Assembly: GCA_030247885.1 (NCBI GenBank) | Contig: JAPDRO010000003.1 | Location: 620,001 to 684,000, forward strand | Length of the DNA stretch: 64,000 nucleotides | Reading direction: 5' to 3' | DNA from: Taxawa tesnikishii (nom. ined.) | Lineage: Eukaryota > Ascomycota > Dothideomycetes > Dothideales | Part shown: one piece after another, positions 45,818-57,374 of the stretch | Numbering within the stretch: position 1 is the first letter of the stretch | How the letters are laid out: the number at the start of each line of letters is the position of its first letter | Position numbers and translations under genes: made by a program | Notes under the pieces: model-generated | What the model was told of the DNA's origin: nothing | What the model saw: only the letters and a program-made list of their open reading frames with translations | Database searches by the model: none

Positions 45818-48381
45818 ATGGCTGCAGCTACCATACCGTCCGGCGGCATTTCCCTCCATGGGGCGCCGAATAGCCACGACAGCGATAGTTCCACGTTTGC
45901 AAGATCTGCTGTGTTGCTCCATTTGAACGAGCAGGTAATTAGGGATATCAAGCAATGTTCTCAGGCGGGGAAGACTGTTCAGCTCCTCGCTGGCAAGTCA
46001 CCGGTATGCTTCACTTCATGTCAAGCGTCCCATATCCACCTCAGCCGTGCCATTTGCTGAGTGAAAGGACCCATAGAGGTTAAGAATAGGATCTAAATCG
46101 TTGGATATCCGCGTCACGCCTGAGACGTTTCGCCATGAGCTCTACACGTCACAGGGCGCGTCCCACGACTACTCATTCACTGCGCTGATAACGCAGCAAG
46201 CCGACTTGAAGACGACGGAGAAGGTCGTGGGAGATACTGCCGGAGCAGATGCTGCGTTGGCCGCGCTGAAACAAAACTTGGCATCTTATGCACAAGAGAA
46301 GCAAGCCAAGCAGTGAGTGAATTGCGGCTCTAAACTGATTATGGAGTTTTGTTACTGAACGGAAGAAATAGGGCGACAATAAGCACTTCAGTCCTTCCTG
46401 GAAGCAGAAAAGGAGCCTCGATGCCTAACTCTCTCCTTCGTCCAAACTCTCTGCTCCACGCGAATCGGTCACAGCTCAGCAATCCCTCCCTCCATACCTC
46501 CACCCCCAGATCTAGTGCTGGACCTACGTCTGCACCCATGACGAACACCCAACATGCGGTGCAGAAGGCTCTTGTTCACTTGCTTGCAGTCAAGCCTCTG
46601 AGCGTGGAGGACATTGTCAAGAAGACCCGTATCCCGAAGGATTCATGTGTGGCGTTGTTAAAGAAGGTTGGCCAGCAGGACTCGCCGAACTCGGGGTGGT
46701 GCTTGGCAAATAAAATGTTCAAAGACTTGGATGTTTGGAACTTCAATTACCAAAAGGAGGAGGATAGGCAGAAAGCCATCGACAATGCTGTTCGCGCCTA
46801 CGACAGGCTGAGGGTGGAGAAACAGAATTACCTGTGGCAGAAATTGCTGCCAGTCGAAGAACGTGGGAAAGGAAAGATTCTTTCACGGTTGCCCACGAGC
46901 AACGAAATCGACAAGGTCGGCACTCCAGGCGCAGGCGCGACCCCTCTCCCCTCGGGTGACGATGTTGCAGGGAAGACACTCAACGCAAGGGGTACACCAA
47001 GCCTGGAGCCCAAGACTACACCTCGGATGGGTGCCACTGCTATCGGACGTGGGGGATCAAGATCGGGAAGCTTTTGAAAGACTCAAAGAAGAAGCATGCC
47101 GCGGAGGAGGCCAAGGAGAAAAAGAGGAGGGAGAAAGAGGCTGCTGCCAGTGATATGGAGGGAAGAGTGTCAAAGCCAAGAGAGATACCCAAGAACCAGG
47201 TGAAGAGGATGCAGGCCAAGAAGCCGGTAGTGAAGTCTGCTGAGGTCGTGCACAGCTCGGAGGAGGATGAGGGCGAGATCGTGGAGCATGCCGAGAGGCC
47301 GACAAAGGATACGACAGGTGGCTTACAACAGTCGAACAAGGAGGCTAAACCTAAGCCATTGGCCACGGAGCCGAGGAAGGTCAATGGACCCAGTTCACAA
47401 TCACGCACAAAACCACGATCTGGCACGCTCTCGGATTCTAGCGATACTTCTGCAAGGTCTGCTTCACAAGCAAAACCAAAGGCCGCAGCACCTCCAAAGG
47501 ACCGGTTCACACCTTCAGTAACGAAGAAGTCAGAACAACTATCTGCGGCTTCAGCGGCGAGAGCCAAAGATCTGCCGGCATCAAAGGAGACGCCCTTGCA
47601 ACGCCCGGTGAAGAAGGTTTCAGCCACCGCTTCCTCTCAGCAGACCCAGTTGAGTCCCAAGAAAGGCAATACGAAGCCGACCAATCCTTCTCCGCTGGGG
47701 GCCACACGCCCTCGCAACGCTTCCGACGTTTCAGAAAAACCTGCAACCGGTTCTCTGACATCATCGAAAGTCACAAAACCAACCGCACCACCAGCGACCG
47801 CGAAGATTGCCAAGGCAGGCACCGCCAACAGCAGGCCGGCAGAAGCAAGCGGCGCGCAGAAGCAACCTCCGGTCTCGAAGAAGCGTGCTCTTCAAGACGA
47901 CGGCGGTACAGCTGACCCTCCACGTAAAGCTGCCAAGGGTACTCCGAGCAGCATCGCGAGATCAGCCGAAGTGCCACGCACTAACGGCCACACAACGAAT
48001 ACGGACAATCAGCTCAAGCGCAAAGCAAACGACCTCTCTGCCTGTTCGCACTCACCCTTGCCCAAGCACCGCAAGACGGACTCTCGAGCCAGCAGCTCAT
48101 TAGCCACGACCACTGCCCGCACAAGCCCTGACAACGAGGGCTGGCAGAGCGAGCACAGCTCCAGCGCCTCGTCGACCGTGCAGTTGAGCTGGGAGCGCGC
48201 TCTCGATGAGAGCGATAAGTTCAGGAATGAATATTATCCGGCGTATACCAAGCTGTATGATAGATTGCAGGGGATGGACCCGGCGGACGTGACCGAAGAG
48301 GATGCGCATAAGTTGTGGAGGATGCATCATAGGCTCCAGCAGATGAAGAAGGAGATCAGATTGGCGAGGGAAGACGAGTAG
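45818..48381 (+). CDS. RNA polymerase II elongation factor ELL-like
   Basis: An ELL-family elongation factor, a nuclear protein that suppresses pausing by RNA polymerase II. The N-terminal ELL domain (SAVLLHLNEQVIRDIKQCSQ, GKTVQLLAGKSP, LDIRVTPETFRHELYTSQGA) is followed by a winged-helix block (HAVQKALVHLLAVKPLSVED, DVWNFNYQKEEDRQKAIDNA). A long Lys/Ser/Pro-rich linker precedes the occludin/ELL-like C-terminal helix (WERALDESDKFRNEYYPAYT, LYDRLQGMDPADVTEEDAHK, MHHRLQQMKKEIRLARED). Exon 1 is 45818-46003, exon 2 about 46090-46312, exon 3 46372-48381. The frame breaks at T4 47072-47075. The exon 1/2 junction also lacks one base, probably at 46089-46090. Exons plus two equal 807 codons. Confidence 0.85.
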
Positions 48382-49378
48382 GCCGGTATCTGTGGTGGGG
48401 GCGTTGTGACGAGGAGGATGAACTTGCGTGGGGATGAGTTGTCGGAGATTTGAAGCGGTTCTTTGTTTAGATGGACGTTGGATAGTCAGGCAAGCATTCG
48501 GTCGCTTGCGGGTATCTTCTCGACTGTCGCGCGAGGTGCTGGCTGCCACATACCAGGGCGGAGGAGGAACTAGATAGCCAAGCCTATGCTTGTGGTACGA
48601 ACGCATGCGACCATCTATGTACCCAATTGCTCTCAGGTTTCACTTGAGCACCGAACAAGTGCATATACCGATGCGAGAAGCGTTGCCGGAGGGGTGGGTG
48701 CGGGATACCGAGTGAGCTGCCGGGCGAGCAGCAGGACCCCAGGACTCCAGGACCCCGCCGAGATCGCGCAATACCCGGAACTTCCACCAGATGCCCTTGC
48801 GGAACTACTCTCACTCGTGTTCCTGGATTGTGTCTTTGCGTGTTATTTGCAGTGAAGGTGAAGGCTCGTCTTGCTCTTAAAACACACTCGGCTGTGGGTC
48901 CTCTTACTCAACGCGCATGTACGGCCAGTTCCCGCGACGCTTGTCTTACTATCGCATACTATCGTCCAAGGTGAGCTTTCTCGAATTGTTTACCTGCCTT
49001 GTATGTTCCATGAGACGGGGCCGTGGGAGTGTCTCGTCTACCTTTCATTTGGTGATCATGGACTTGCATTTGACCGATGGAATAAACGGAAGTGGGAGGG
49101 TTCCAATGAGTTTCTGGCGTCCAAACCTGCACGCTTCCACAACATCGTCTTTGTCACTCGCGCGAGTCATTCAAGCGGGGAAAAGAAGAAGACTGATCTA
49201 AGATGATGGAGGAAGTACATCTGTCTGCTGTCACTTGTCTGGCCAATGGCAGAAAAGGTCAGATACGGTGTGCTAACAAAAGGGACTACAGCATCCTCGC
49301 TTCCGTGTGTTCCTCAGCTCAACACCAACGTACTGTCACCTTCGCCGCCGTTCAACCATCTCCACCACTTCTGACACC
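48382..49378. other. 1-kb intergenic region, no gene recognised
   Basis: Short frames overlap on both strands and lack any domain or splice pattern. It presumably contains the 3' region of the ELL gene and the promoter of the dehydrogenase gene. Confidence 0.45.
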
Positions 49379-50478
49379 ATGTCTTCCTCCGAATCTTCCC
49401 AGCTGTCACTTGCCATCCTCGATGACTGGGCCTCCGTCGCCGAGCCTCACTTCCAACAGATCCCGGATCTGGACGTCCACACCTACCCCACCACGCTCAA
49501 TCCTTCCAAGCCTTCAGATCTCGAGCAGCTCAAGGAAAGGCTCAAGCCGTATGCCATCATCAGCACGATGCGCGAGCGTACGCCGTTCCCAAAATCGCTT
49601 CTCTCATCCCTTCCCAACCTGCGACTCCTTCTCACGACCGGAACCCGCAACGCGTCCCTCGACCTAGCCACGTGCAAAGAGCGTAACATCATCGTGGTCG
49701 GGACCACCGGATCGCTCCCTCCAGACGCCGACGCAAACGCAAACAAGCAAGCATACCCACCACCCCTCCTCCAGGCTTCGACAGCACGACCCAACACGCC
49801 TGGTCCCTCCTCCTCTCCCTCACCTCCCGCATCCCGACCGACAACACCCGCCTGCACACCCAGCCCTCGGCCTGGCAGTCCGGGCTGAGCGTGCCCCTAG
49901 GCGGCCGCACCCTCGGCATCTGCGGGCTGGGCAAACTGGGCACGAACATGGCCCGGATCGGCGCGCTGGCGTTCGGGATGAAGGTCATCTGCTGGAGCAG
50001 CAGCCTGACGCAGTCCAAGGCCGACGAGGCAGCCGCCGGAGCCGGCCTGGGCCCCGGCGCCTTCGAGCTCGTGGCCAAGGAGGACCTGTTCCGTCGCGCG
50101 GACGTCCTGAGCCTGCACTACGTGCTCTCGCCGCGCAGTCGTGGCCTCGTGGGCGCGCAGGAGCTGGCGCTGATGAAGCCCTCTGCCATCTTTGTCAACA
50201 CGGCTAGAGGGCCGCTGGTCGATGAGCAGGCGCTGTTGCAGGTGTTGGAGAAAGGTGGGATTAGGGGCGCGGCGCTGGATGTGTTCTGGGAGGAGCCCTT
50301 GGGTCCGGAGAGCCCGTGGCGCACGACCAAGTGGGGTGAGGGAGGGAGGAGTCGGGTCGTCTTGAGTCCGCATATGGGGTACGTGAACGAGGGGACGATG
50401 AACCGGTGGTATCAGGAACAGGCCGAGACGGTTCGTAAGTGGATCAAGGGCGAGGAGGTGGGGAACCGCATGGCTTGA
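49379..50478 (+). CDS. D-isomer-specific 2-hydroxyacid dehydrogenase
   Basis: An NAD(P)-dependent oxidoreductase of the D-2-hydroxyacid dehydrogenase family (glyoxylate/hydroxypyruvate reductase, phosphoglycerate dehydrogenase kin). The N-terminal substrate domain has LAILDDWASVAEPHFQQIPD and ISTMRERTPFP. The Rossmann domain has GRTLGICGLGKLGTNMAR (GxGxxG). Catalytic residues lie in FVNTARGPLVDEQ (Arg), DVFWEEPLG (Glu) and LSPHMGYV (His). It is a single exon. The frame changes at the C4 run 49763-49766, between the two domains; one added base gives 367 codons (366 aa). The ATG at 49379 sits in a good context (GACACCATG). Substrate not determinable from sequence. Confidence 0.9.
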
Positions 50479-50594
50479 GAGAAGCGCAGAGAGCGAGCCC
50501 ACTGTAGAAGTGAGCGGTCGCTGTGAGGGTTGTTGCGTAAGGCGACGAAACTTGGAAAAATGAAAGGGGATACGGGAGTACGTGTCTCCAATGC

Positions 50595-50620
<26 letters not shown>
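50595..50620. repeat. (AT)13 microsatellite
   Basis: Thirteen uninterrupted AT units about 120 bp after the dehydrogenase stop codon, between two convergent genes. It is likely polymorphic. Confidence 0.95.
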
Positions 50621-50625
<5 letters not shown>

Positions 50626-50832
50626 GGCCGATGCGTGTATGAAATGACTCTGTGCGTCTTCGATATGGGTATTGTGAAGAATATGATACCTAACTCGTTC
50701 AGGGCAACGCCTTGCGCTTGTGCGATCGCAGCACGTCCATTAAACGCCCCGTGCCATGCCCACCCAGCTCCAGAGGCTATGCAAGAGGAAAATCCGTAGG
50801 TGCAAAGAAAAACGCCCATCTGCCCAGTAGTA

Positions 50833-52335
50833 CTACAAGTAAACCTGCCTTGCGTCTTTGGGATGGCTCTCGTTGGGACAATACGGGCATTTGAATCTCC
50901 TCCAGGTGCAAGATGTCAGCTCATCATTCGTGGGTGATTGGATCAGATGGTGGACTTACTTGTTTCCCCTGCTGACCTTCTCCAAACTCTCCTTGGCAAT
51001 GACGTGCCCGCACGGCATCATCATGGGTGGATTCAGATCGGTGCCCTGCTCCTTACTGACCGGGCAGACAAAGATGGAGTGGAAGAGATATGATGGCGGA
51101 AGTGGAATCTCAACGGGAAGCTCGTTCGCGCTCGTCCACTGACCGCCCGTCTTATCCATGACTCGCTCCAACTTCTCCAACACGGGTAACGCAATGCCGC
51201 CCGCGGTGACGGCGGTGTAGAGCGGACTTCTGTCGCTGAGGCCTAGCATGCCGCAGAACTCCCGTACGAAGCTATTGGCTGCGTCTTCCCAGGCACCATC
51301 GTTGAAGAAGACGTGCTTGTATGGCGAAGATTCGAGCGAGGGGTAGAAGACCAGCGAGCCCAATAACGGAAATGAATCGCCGGTGAAACGAGTTGAGAAG
51401 CTCGGGAACGTCTCGCGCGCATATTGCAATGCCCGAAGCGGTCCGCTGAAGTTTTGCAGGCCTTCACCGTCCTGCACAGCGTCCCGGTCTTGCCCTCCAC
51501 CGCAGTATAACTCCACGAACCGCAGCCTGCAGAGCTCGAACTCCAGATTGGACCCTCTGGCCTCCAACGCTTCACTGTGCTCTTTCGCCCACTGTATGGC
51601 CGGATCCAGATTCCGATCGTTCCGCAGAGCGCGCAGGATGTGGTACATCTCCGTAAACCTCTCTTGCAGGCCTGGAGACCTTTCAAAGCCGACCCCACCT
51701 TCTTCACCGCTGTCCATCGCATCCACGTCCGCAGCCAAACCGGCAAAGTCGTGTGCCCAGCTCCTCTCCAGCATTGCATCTTCCTGGATGATGCTTGGGA
51801 CTGCAGCAGACGCTGATGAAGCGGGCATCTCTTCTGTGTGAGACGAAGGTGGTGGTTTGGCGTTTACTTCGTCAATAAAGGTTGTCGCTACCCCAAACTG
51901 CCCTTCTCGAAGCAAATGCATAGCAATGGCGCGGTTCGTGAGCGTCGGATGTGACGAGAGCGGGTCGTTCGAGGCAGATGGTAGGACTAGGTTCTTGAAC
52001 TTCTTGTCGAGCGCTTTGCCGTACTTGTTCTGTGCTGAATAGACCTCCTGCATGTCATCCTTGACCTTGTCGAAGGATTGCTTCACAGGGTTCCTCAACT
52101 TGGCAAGGGTCATTGAGGCACTGTCAGGATCTGTGTGGACGTATTGTCAGTAACTCGAAGTTGTGGAGATGGAGAGTATACGTGAGATACCTGCAGCGAC
52201 GGCATTCCTTGCTTGCACCAGCGAATCTATGAGCTTTTGGACATCGTTGATGGTCTTCTTGAGGTTTCCTTTCTTCTCCAAGCGCTCATGCTCGGTTTGC
52301 AATGCCTTCATGGCATCCATCGCGTCCGAGGCCAT
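50833..52335 (-). CDS. RMD5: GID/CTLH E3 ubiquitin ligase subunit RMD5 (GID2)
   Basis: Catalytic RING subunit of the GID complex, which ubiquitinates gluconeogenic enzymes when glucose returns. Exon 1 encodes MKALQTEHERLEKKGNLKKT and IDSLVQARNAVAAD. Exon 2 has ASMTLAKLRNPVKQSFDKV, the LisH/CTLH region (HPTLTNRAIAMHLLREGQFG, DPAIQWAKEHSEALEARGSN) and the CRA-like part (PLRALQYARETFPSFSTRF). The last exon completes the degenerate RING: VCPVSKEQGTDLNPPMMMPCGHVIAKE, shown here only by its key residues Cys, Cys and His, then FKCPYCP. Introns fall at the AAD junction (about 52124-52190) and near the RING (about 50905-50960). The frame stays open upstream of 52335 (QVFQLPPPPPPGLAETGQ), so the true start is probably further upstream, in another exon not resolved here. 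Confidence 0.9.
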
Positions 52336-52959
52336 GGCGGCAAAGCGCTGTCCTGTTTCAGCCAGACCTGGTGGGGGTGGGGGTGGGAGTTGGAAGACCT
52401 GAGAGGATTGGGACGTGAGATAAGTTGATGGGCCGAGGTTGGTCTATGCTAGCTCAAGCGTGGTACATGCTGGCTATGGTTACGGTGCCCCAGGCTCACG
52501 AGCCATAGTGAAGGTAGCTGTCGGTTGCTGCTATGACGCTCGTGTGCGCGTGTACTCGGGTGTTCGTGTACTCGGGTAGCGCTCTCGGCCCGTGCGTTGA
52601 TCTCTCTTGGCAGGTCCTCTACACTTTACTTTACCAAGGTCCTTTGCAGGGAGAAACAGAAACAGGAACAGAAACAGAAACAGAACACCAACAAGTACTT
52701 TGTAGCCGACTGCTGTGAGCCGAGCCGGACCGTCCCGTTCCTTTCCTTTCCTTTCCTGTTCGACATATCTTGTCGAGGTAGGTGGTTGACGGACTGGCCT
52801 GGAAGCGGGCTTTCCGACGCTCAGGACCAGGACCAACTCAATCCAGCAAGCAAATGCTGAGATGATGACCATCACAACGAGAACAATAGGAAGCAGCTCT
52901 TCGTACCATCGTCAGCAACATCTTGCACTCTCCAATATTCATCCAGCGCGTCTTGACGA
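52336..52959. promoter_or_regulatory. Divergent region between RMD5 and the STB6-like gene, with simple repeats
   Basis: About 620 bp holding the RMD5 5' end and the promoter of the STB6-like gene. An imperfect GAAACA hexamer tract lies at 52652-52686 and a CTTTC pentamer tract at about 52738-52758. Purine/pyrimidine-rich tracts like these are common in fungal promoters, and a role in either gene is an inference. Confidence 0.55.
52652..52686. repeat. Imperfect GAAACA hexamer repeat
   Basis: About six consecutive units of GAAACA or GGAACA in the region between two divergent genes. Confidence 0.8.
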
Positions 52960-55677
52960 ATGAGCACCAGAGCTTCATTGGATGCGGACCGAAGATGGCA
53001 GAGCCGTCCGCAGACTGCCGCCTCCCATATTGATGCGTCGCCCGCCGATAGCTCGCCCTCCACAAGCCTTGGGACAGGAGCCCCAAGTGGTGATAGGACC
53101 TCATCGCACAGGAGAACTGCAACTGCACCGACTGCATCAAGTGGCCTCTCACACCAGCGATTTGTCTTGACGGATCCTGTGGCGTTCCGGTATGTCACGC
53201 CTCCTTTCCCAGTACGCCCAGGCACGATGAGCTTATACCTCGATTAGCTACCTGGCGGAGGATCCGTCGACAACAGTACTAGAACAGCGTCGTGAATTAT
53301 CCGGATACGAGTGTTACATTGTTGAGCAGTGGGCAACCTCAAGGACGCATCCGACCTTCTGCATCACCACTTACACCGGCGATCCCTCCAACAAGGTCAT
53401 TGTGGGGGTGCTGAGCGTGCCCACGGATGAGACGACATGGTCGCAGAGACTCAAAGTTTATTTCAAGGCGCTTAATCAGTACCACGCACGGCGACGAGAA
53501 ACTCCGCTGGGCATATTGATGATTACCAACCTGTCTGGTTTCCCTTCTTCACTGACCGTCATTCCCGTACCGGAGGGCGATTTAAGAGCACACCGATACG
53601 ATTTCTTCGTGAATGAAGATCTCAAGCGGCTGGGCTGCTCCGGTCGCGTCGGCCTGACCCTAGCACAGCCCAACAACGCTACCGTGGCAAAGTTCCACCA
53701 GCTGTACCGGACGAGCGACAAGAACCAATTGTACGGCTCCGTCATCGAACTTGTAAAGCTTTGTCAGGCCGCCTTGAACTTGTTCGAGAAGCTAGAGATT
53801 GACTATGCTGACGGACTGCTCTGTGATATGACTGAGAAGGCCATCAACGATTGGTGGACCGAGATCGGGACCGATATCTACAACACCGAGCCTCATGATG
53901 GCATTCTGGGACCGACCACTGTCGCTGCTCTTCTAGGCTTACTCATGGGCGCCCGTAACCGTTTGAACGCTGTCGGTGCCCCTGTGCCCAAAGATGCATT
54001 CGACGTGGACGGGATGAAGAGAGGCATAGCTGTTTTCCAGAAAAGCCAGCATATCAACCGCAACAGGCGTCTAGACCGTCAGACTCTCAACCGACTGCAC
54101 AAATCTTCGGCAAAAGCAGCCAGTGCGGAGGGCTGGGCTGTGCCAAGAGTACCCAGGGCAGTAAAGTCCACCGTGGCAGAGTTGAGCGGAAAGGGTGGAG
54201 AAATGGTCATGGACGTTGTTGGCCGCCGGGACAAGGCCGGAATTGCAGACATCGAGACGTGCGACATGGAGCGATTCGTACAGCTGATTTACGGAGAGCG
54301 ATGCAAATGGCTGTGGTATGGCAGACCACTCAAGCGGACAAAGGCCGCTCCCAACGGCGATAAGACGCAAGATCATGACCATCTTGTATTTAAGCCGGAC
54401 GAACATGGTGGTTTCAAATGGACCAGTCGCAAGCCCACCATGTATAGTCAGGAAGCGAGAAGACCGGATTTGTTCGACGATGAGGACGGGCGTTCCACGC
54501 TGCACAGTGAAGACATGGACAAAGAGGATCCCAGTGTCAAGAGTCTCGTCAAACGCGCCACAGGCAGCTTGATGGGTGAGAAGCGTAGCGGCATTGGCCG
54601 TATTAAGGATGCCGTTCGAGGTCACCATCACAGACAGTCGAAGGAGTATGGTCCTCACTATTCCGTCGAGGACAGTGATGTGGCGTTGTCGCGTCCCTCT
54701 TTGCAACGTGCGCGCAGCACCCCGTCAGCAGTCACACCAGCCCTCGTGAAGGCAGTTTCACACAGGCATTGCTCGATAACAAACATCGGAAAGCCGAAGA
54801 TGATGCAACACAACCGCACCAGCCTCTGTTCGCAGACACTATCATGGAAACACCGGAGAAATCCAAAGACGACCTGAGGCCTGATGCGAGTCTCCCTCGC
54901 TCGGAACCAGGAGGAAGGTTCGACGGCGGAAACGACAGACTGAAAGTGTCTGGTGCAGAATCAGCCTCCGACACTGCCACGGCGGAACCTTCTGTGACAG
55001 GCTCAATATACGACGGTGACGAGCTGGAGGAAGTCATGCCTGGCGTGCGTGATACCTCCCAAGTGACCGGGATCCTATTAAGACGCCGCAACTCCGACAC
55101 CGTATTCTACAATTTAGCGACGCGCTCCAAGCCTGAGGAGTCTTATCCCCGTCACCTCAGTTTCAGCGAAGCGGAGGACAGCACGCTTGACCGCACGGCA
55201 TTGGACTCCTGCCCAGACTTGTCGGCATCGGCAACAGTACAGCAGCAATATGAGTACGAAGTACAAAGAGCGGAAAACGCCAAGGCTCTACGTGCGGCAA
55301 TGGCAGATCTCGAGCGCAACGAATCGGCGTGGACGGGCCAGCAAGTGGACAACCTGCACGGATATGTTGCGCAAGCGGACAACGACCAGCAGGATCTGGA
55401 GGAGTTATATCACGCGCCGTACCACCATTTGCAAGAGCTCAAGGACGTCGCGGCGGGCTTGTTGAGGGAGGAGAAGGAGGCTTCGGAGGAAGGAGGCAAG
55501 GAGTTGGAGACGCTGGCGGCGAAGCTCGAGTACGAGATTGAGTCGTTGAGGGGCAAGGTCGGGGATATGGAAGTGGGGGTCAAGGACTTTGAGCGCGCGG
55601 TCGCGGCGGTCGAGGAGAGAGTGGCGGATTTAGAGATGGAGAATGGGAGAGGGGGACGGGGTTGCGTGGTTTCTTGA
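52960..55677 (+). CDS. STB6-like protein with C-terminal CaaX box
   Basis: An 886-residue protein resembling the fungal STB2/STB6 family, named after Sin3-binding in yeast; its molecular function is unclear. Exon 1 (52960-53189) encodes a Ser/Thr-rich start. A 58-bp intron follows (GTATGT to CGATTAG), then 53248-55677. The conserved N-terminal half includes RFVLTDPVAFRYLAEDPSTT, ECYIVEQWATSRTHPTFCI, SVPTDETTWSQRLKVYFKAL, NEDLKRLGCSGRVGLTLAQP and KFHQLYRTSDKNQLYGSVIE. The middle is Ser/Asp-rich. The C-terminal 150 residues form coiled coils (LEYEIESLRGKVGDMEVGVK) and end in CVVS, a farnesylation-type CaaX box. One frame break at 54765-54766 (GG); adding one base gives 887 codons. Confidence 0.75.
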
Positions 55678-57374
55678 CATGGGATAAGAAGCGTTTTTGT
55701 CGGAGCCTCTGCCGCATACAGAAGCGGGTGTTGGTTTTTCGTTTGTTATGTGAGATAGCCAACCGGGGCGTGTGCCAAAGACATTGATTGGATGAGCAAT
55801 GAACATGGAAGCTGCTGCTTCACGTTGATGTCTGGCACTGGACTGATATAGACTACAGGATCCATCTGGTTGCGAAGAGTAAAACGATGTCCCGGACTCG
55901 ATCTAGCTACAGTATGCTCAGTCGCAATGCGCTTGATGTCTCTCGGCTATGGCCCTGTATATATGTCTCATGTGGAAGGGACCGGCGACCGGATGGGACA
56001 GTTGAATTGCCGTTCTTGCGTTGGCGAGGGAGCTGCCTTGACGAGATTGACGACAGTAAGATTATTAAAGCTCTGTGCTGTGGGTTCGAGTTGCGCGCAA
56101 GCAGCTTTGTTTGTGGCGGGCAGATGTCACGGACGGACAGGAACTGGCTCGGGTAGCGGGTAGGAAGGCTCGCGTCGGTTAGGAACGATTGTAGCAGTTG
56201 TCAACAAAACGCTGGGAGTGCGAGTTAGCTTCATAAGTAAGTAGCGCGGGATTTGGAGAGGACGTCTAAGCGACTAGCGCGCAGCGGTTAGCATGTGTAT
56301 AACATTAGCAGCAGTAGGGATTAATTAGTCTACCGGCAGATAGATGGTGCGCCTTTCTCCCATCGAATCCGCCGCCTCTCTTTACGCTTTCAACCGGTTG
56401 CTGTCAGATGAACGCCGGCTGCCGGCTACTGGCTGGAGCAATCCTTGCCGATAACGAGGCGCATGGCCGAAGTATGCCACACGTGGGTCCGAGGCTCAGC
56501 GAAACCTTGTCTTCGTGTTTTGATATAGCCACGCGGCCGCGCATATAGGGGAATGTCAACCACATGCTGTACAGCAATTGCACGAGAGTCGCGGCATACC
56601 CGCAGTGCAGACTCGGAGTGCCGACTCGGAGTGCAGAGCGCCCCGAGTCCGCGTGTCATACAAAGGCTGAACCCAGATTGCATCCGTGTCGGTCTCTCAC
56701 GTAGACATTTCCTAACGTCAGTGGAGCACGCGGTCCCGTACGAATTGCGTTGCATCGCACGGGCCCAGAAGCTTCACAGACCCTCACCCTCGCCCTCATC
56801 CTCATCCATCCAAGCCGAGCCGCAGCTACTAGCGCCTTTGCCCTGTCTTTCTTCCTCGCGCATCCATCCAGCACCGACACGTCCCCAGCACTCCAGCAAC
56901 TCTTGGTCAGCGTGCTTTCTCTTGGCACCTGCAAACGTGTGTCCCTGGCTGACACCACAGCAGTACTGTATCTCTGCAACACACTCCTTTGGAACTCTCC
57001 CTCACGCCCAAATCCACACGCTCGTTCCCTATACTATACCCGTCTACCATATCCGCTTAGCCCTGCCTGCGCTGCCCTGCCGCTTCACACCCACCCGCCC
57101 GCCCGCCCGCCTCTGCATCTCCCCTTGGATCTCTCGGAGCGTATTCTCTTCCACTCGACCCGCCGGAAGCCGTGTATCTCAAGTCACAGAGAGAATGACA
57201 GCTGCCTGAGCCGCTTTCTTTCCCTACCACTGCCACCGGCCGCCGGACTGACCTGCTCCTCTCCTGTGGCACCTTGCCGGACCCTGCTATCCTCGCCGCC
57301 GCTGTCCGTCAGCACTCGCGGCAGGCTCGTCTTCTGAAAGACTCGGTCCAACAAGTCACAGCTGAAGCACGACC
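55678..57374. other. 1.7-kb upstream region of SLN1, no gene recognised
   Basis: No frame with a recognisable domain. The right half (56760-57374) is pyrimidine-rich, with runs such as CCTCACCCTCGCCCTCATCC and a CCCG tetramer tract near 57085-57110. That composition suits a long fungal 5' leader or promoter of the SLN1 gene; several upstream ATGs lie in it. The left half contains STB6-like terminator DNA. Confidence 0.45.

Noticed and set aside
56553-57340. Two long overlapping plus-strand frames upstream of SLN1
   Set aside because: They are open only because the DNA is pyrimidine-rich. Composition is dominated by Ser, Pro and Leu in all frames, and no domain is seen.
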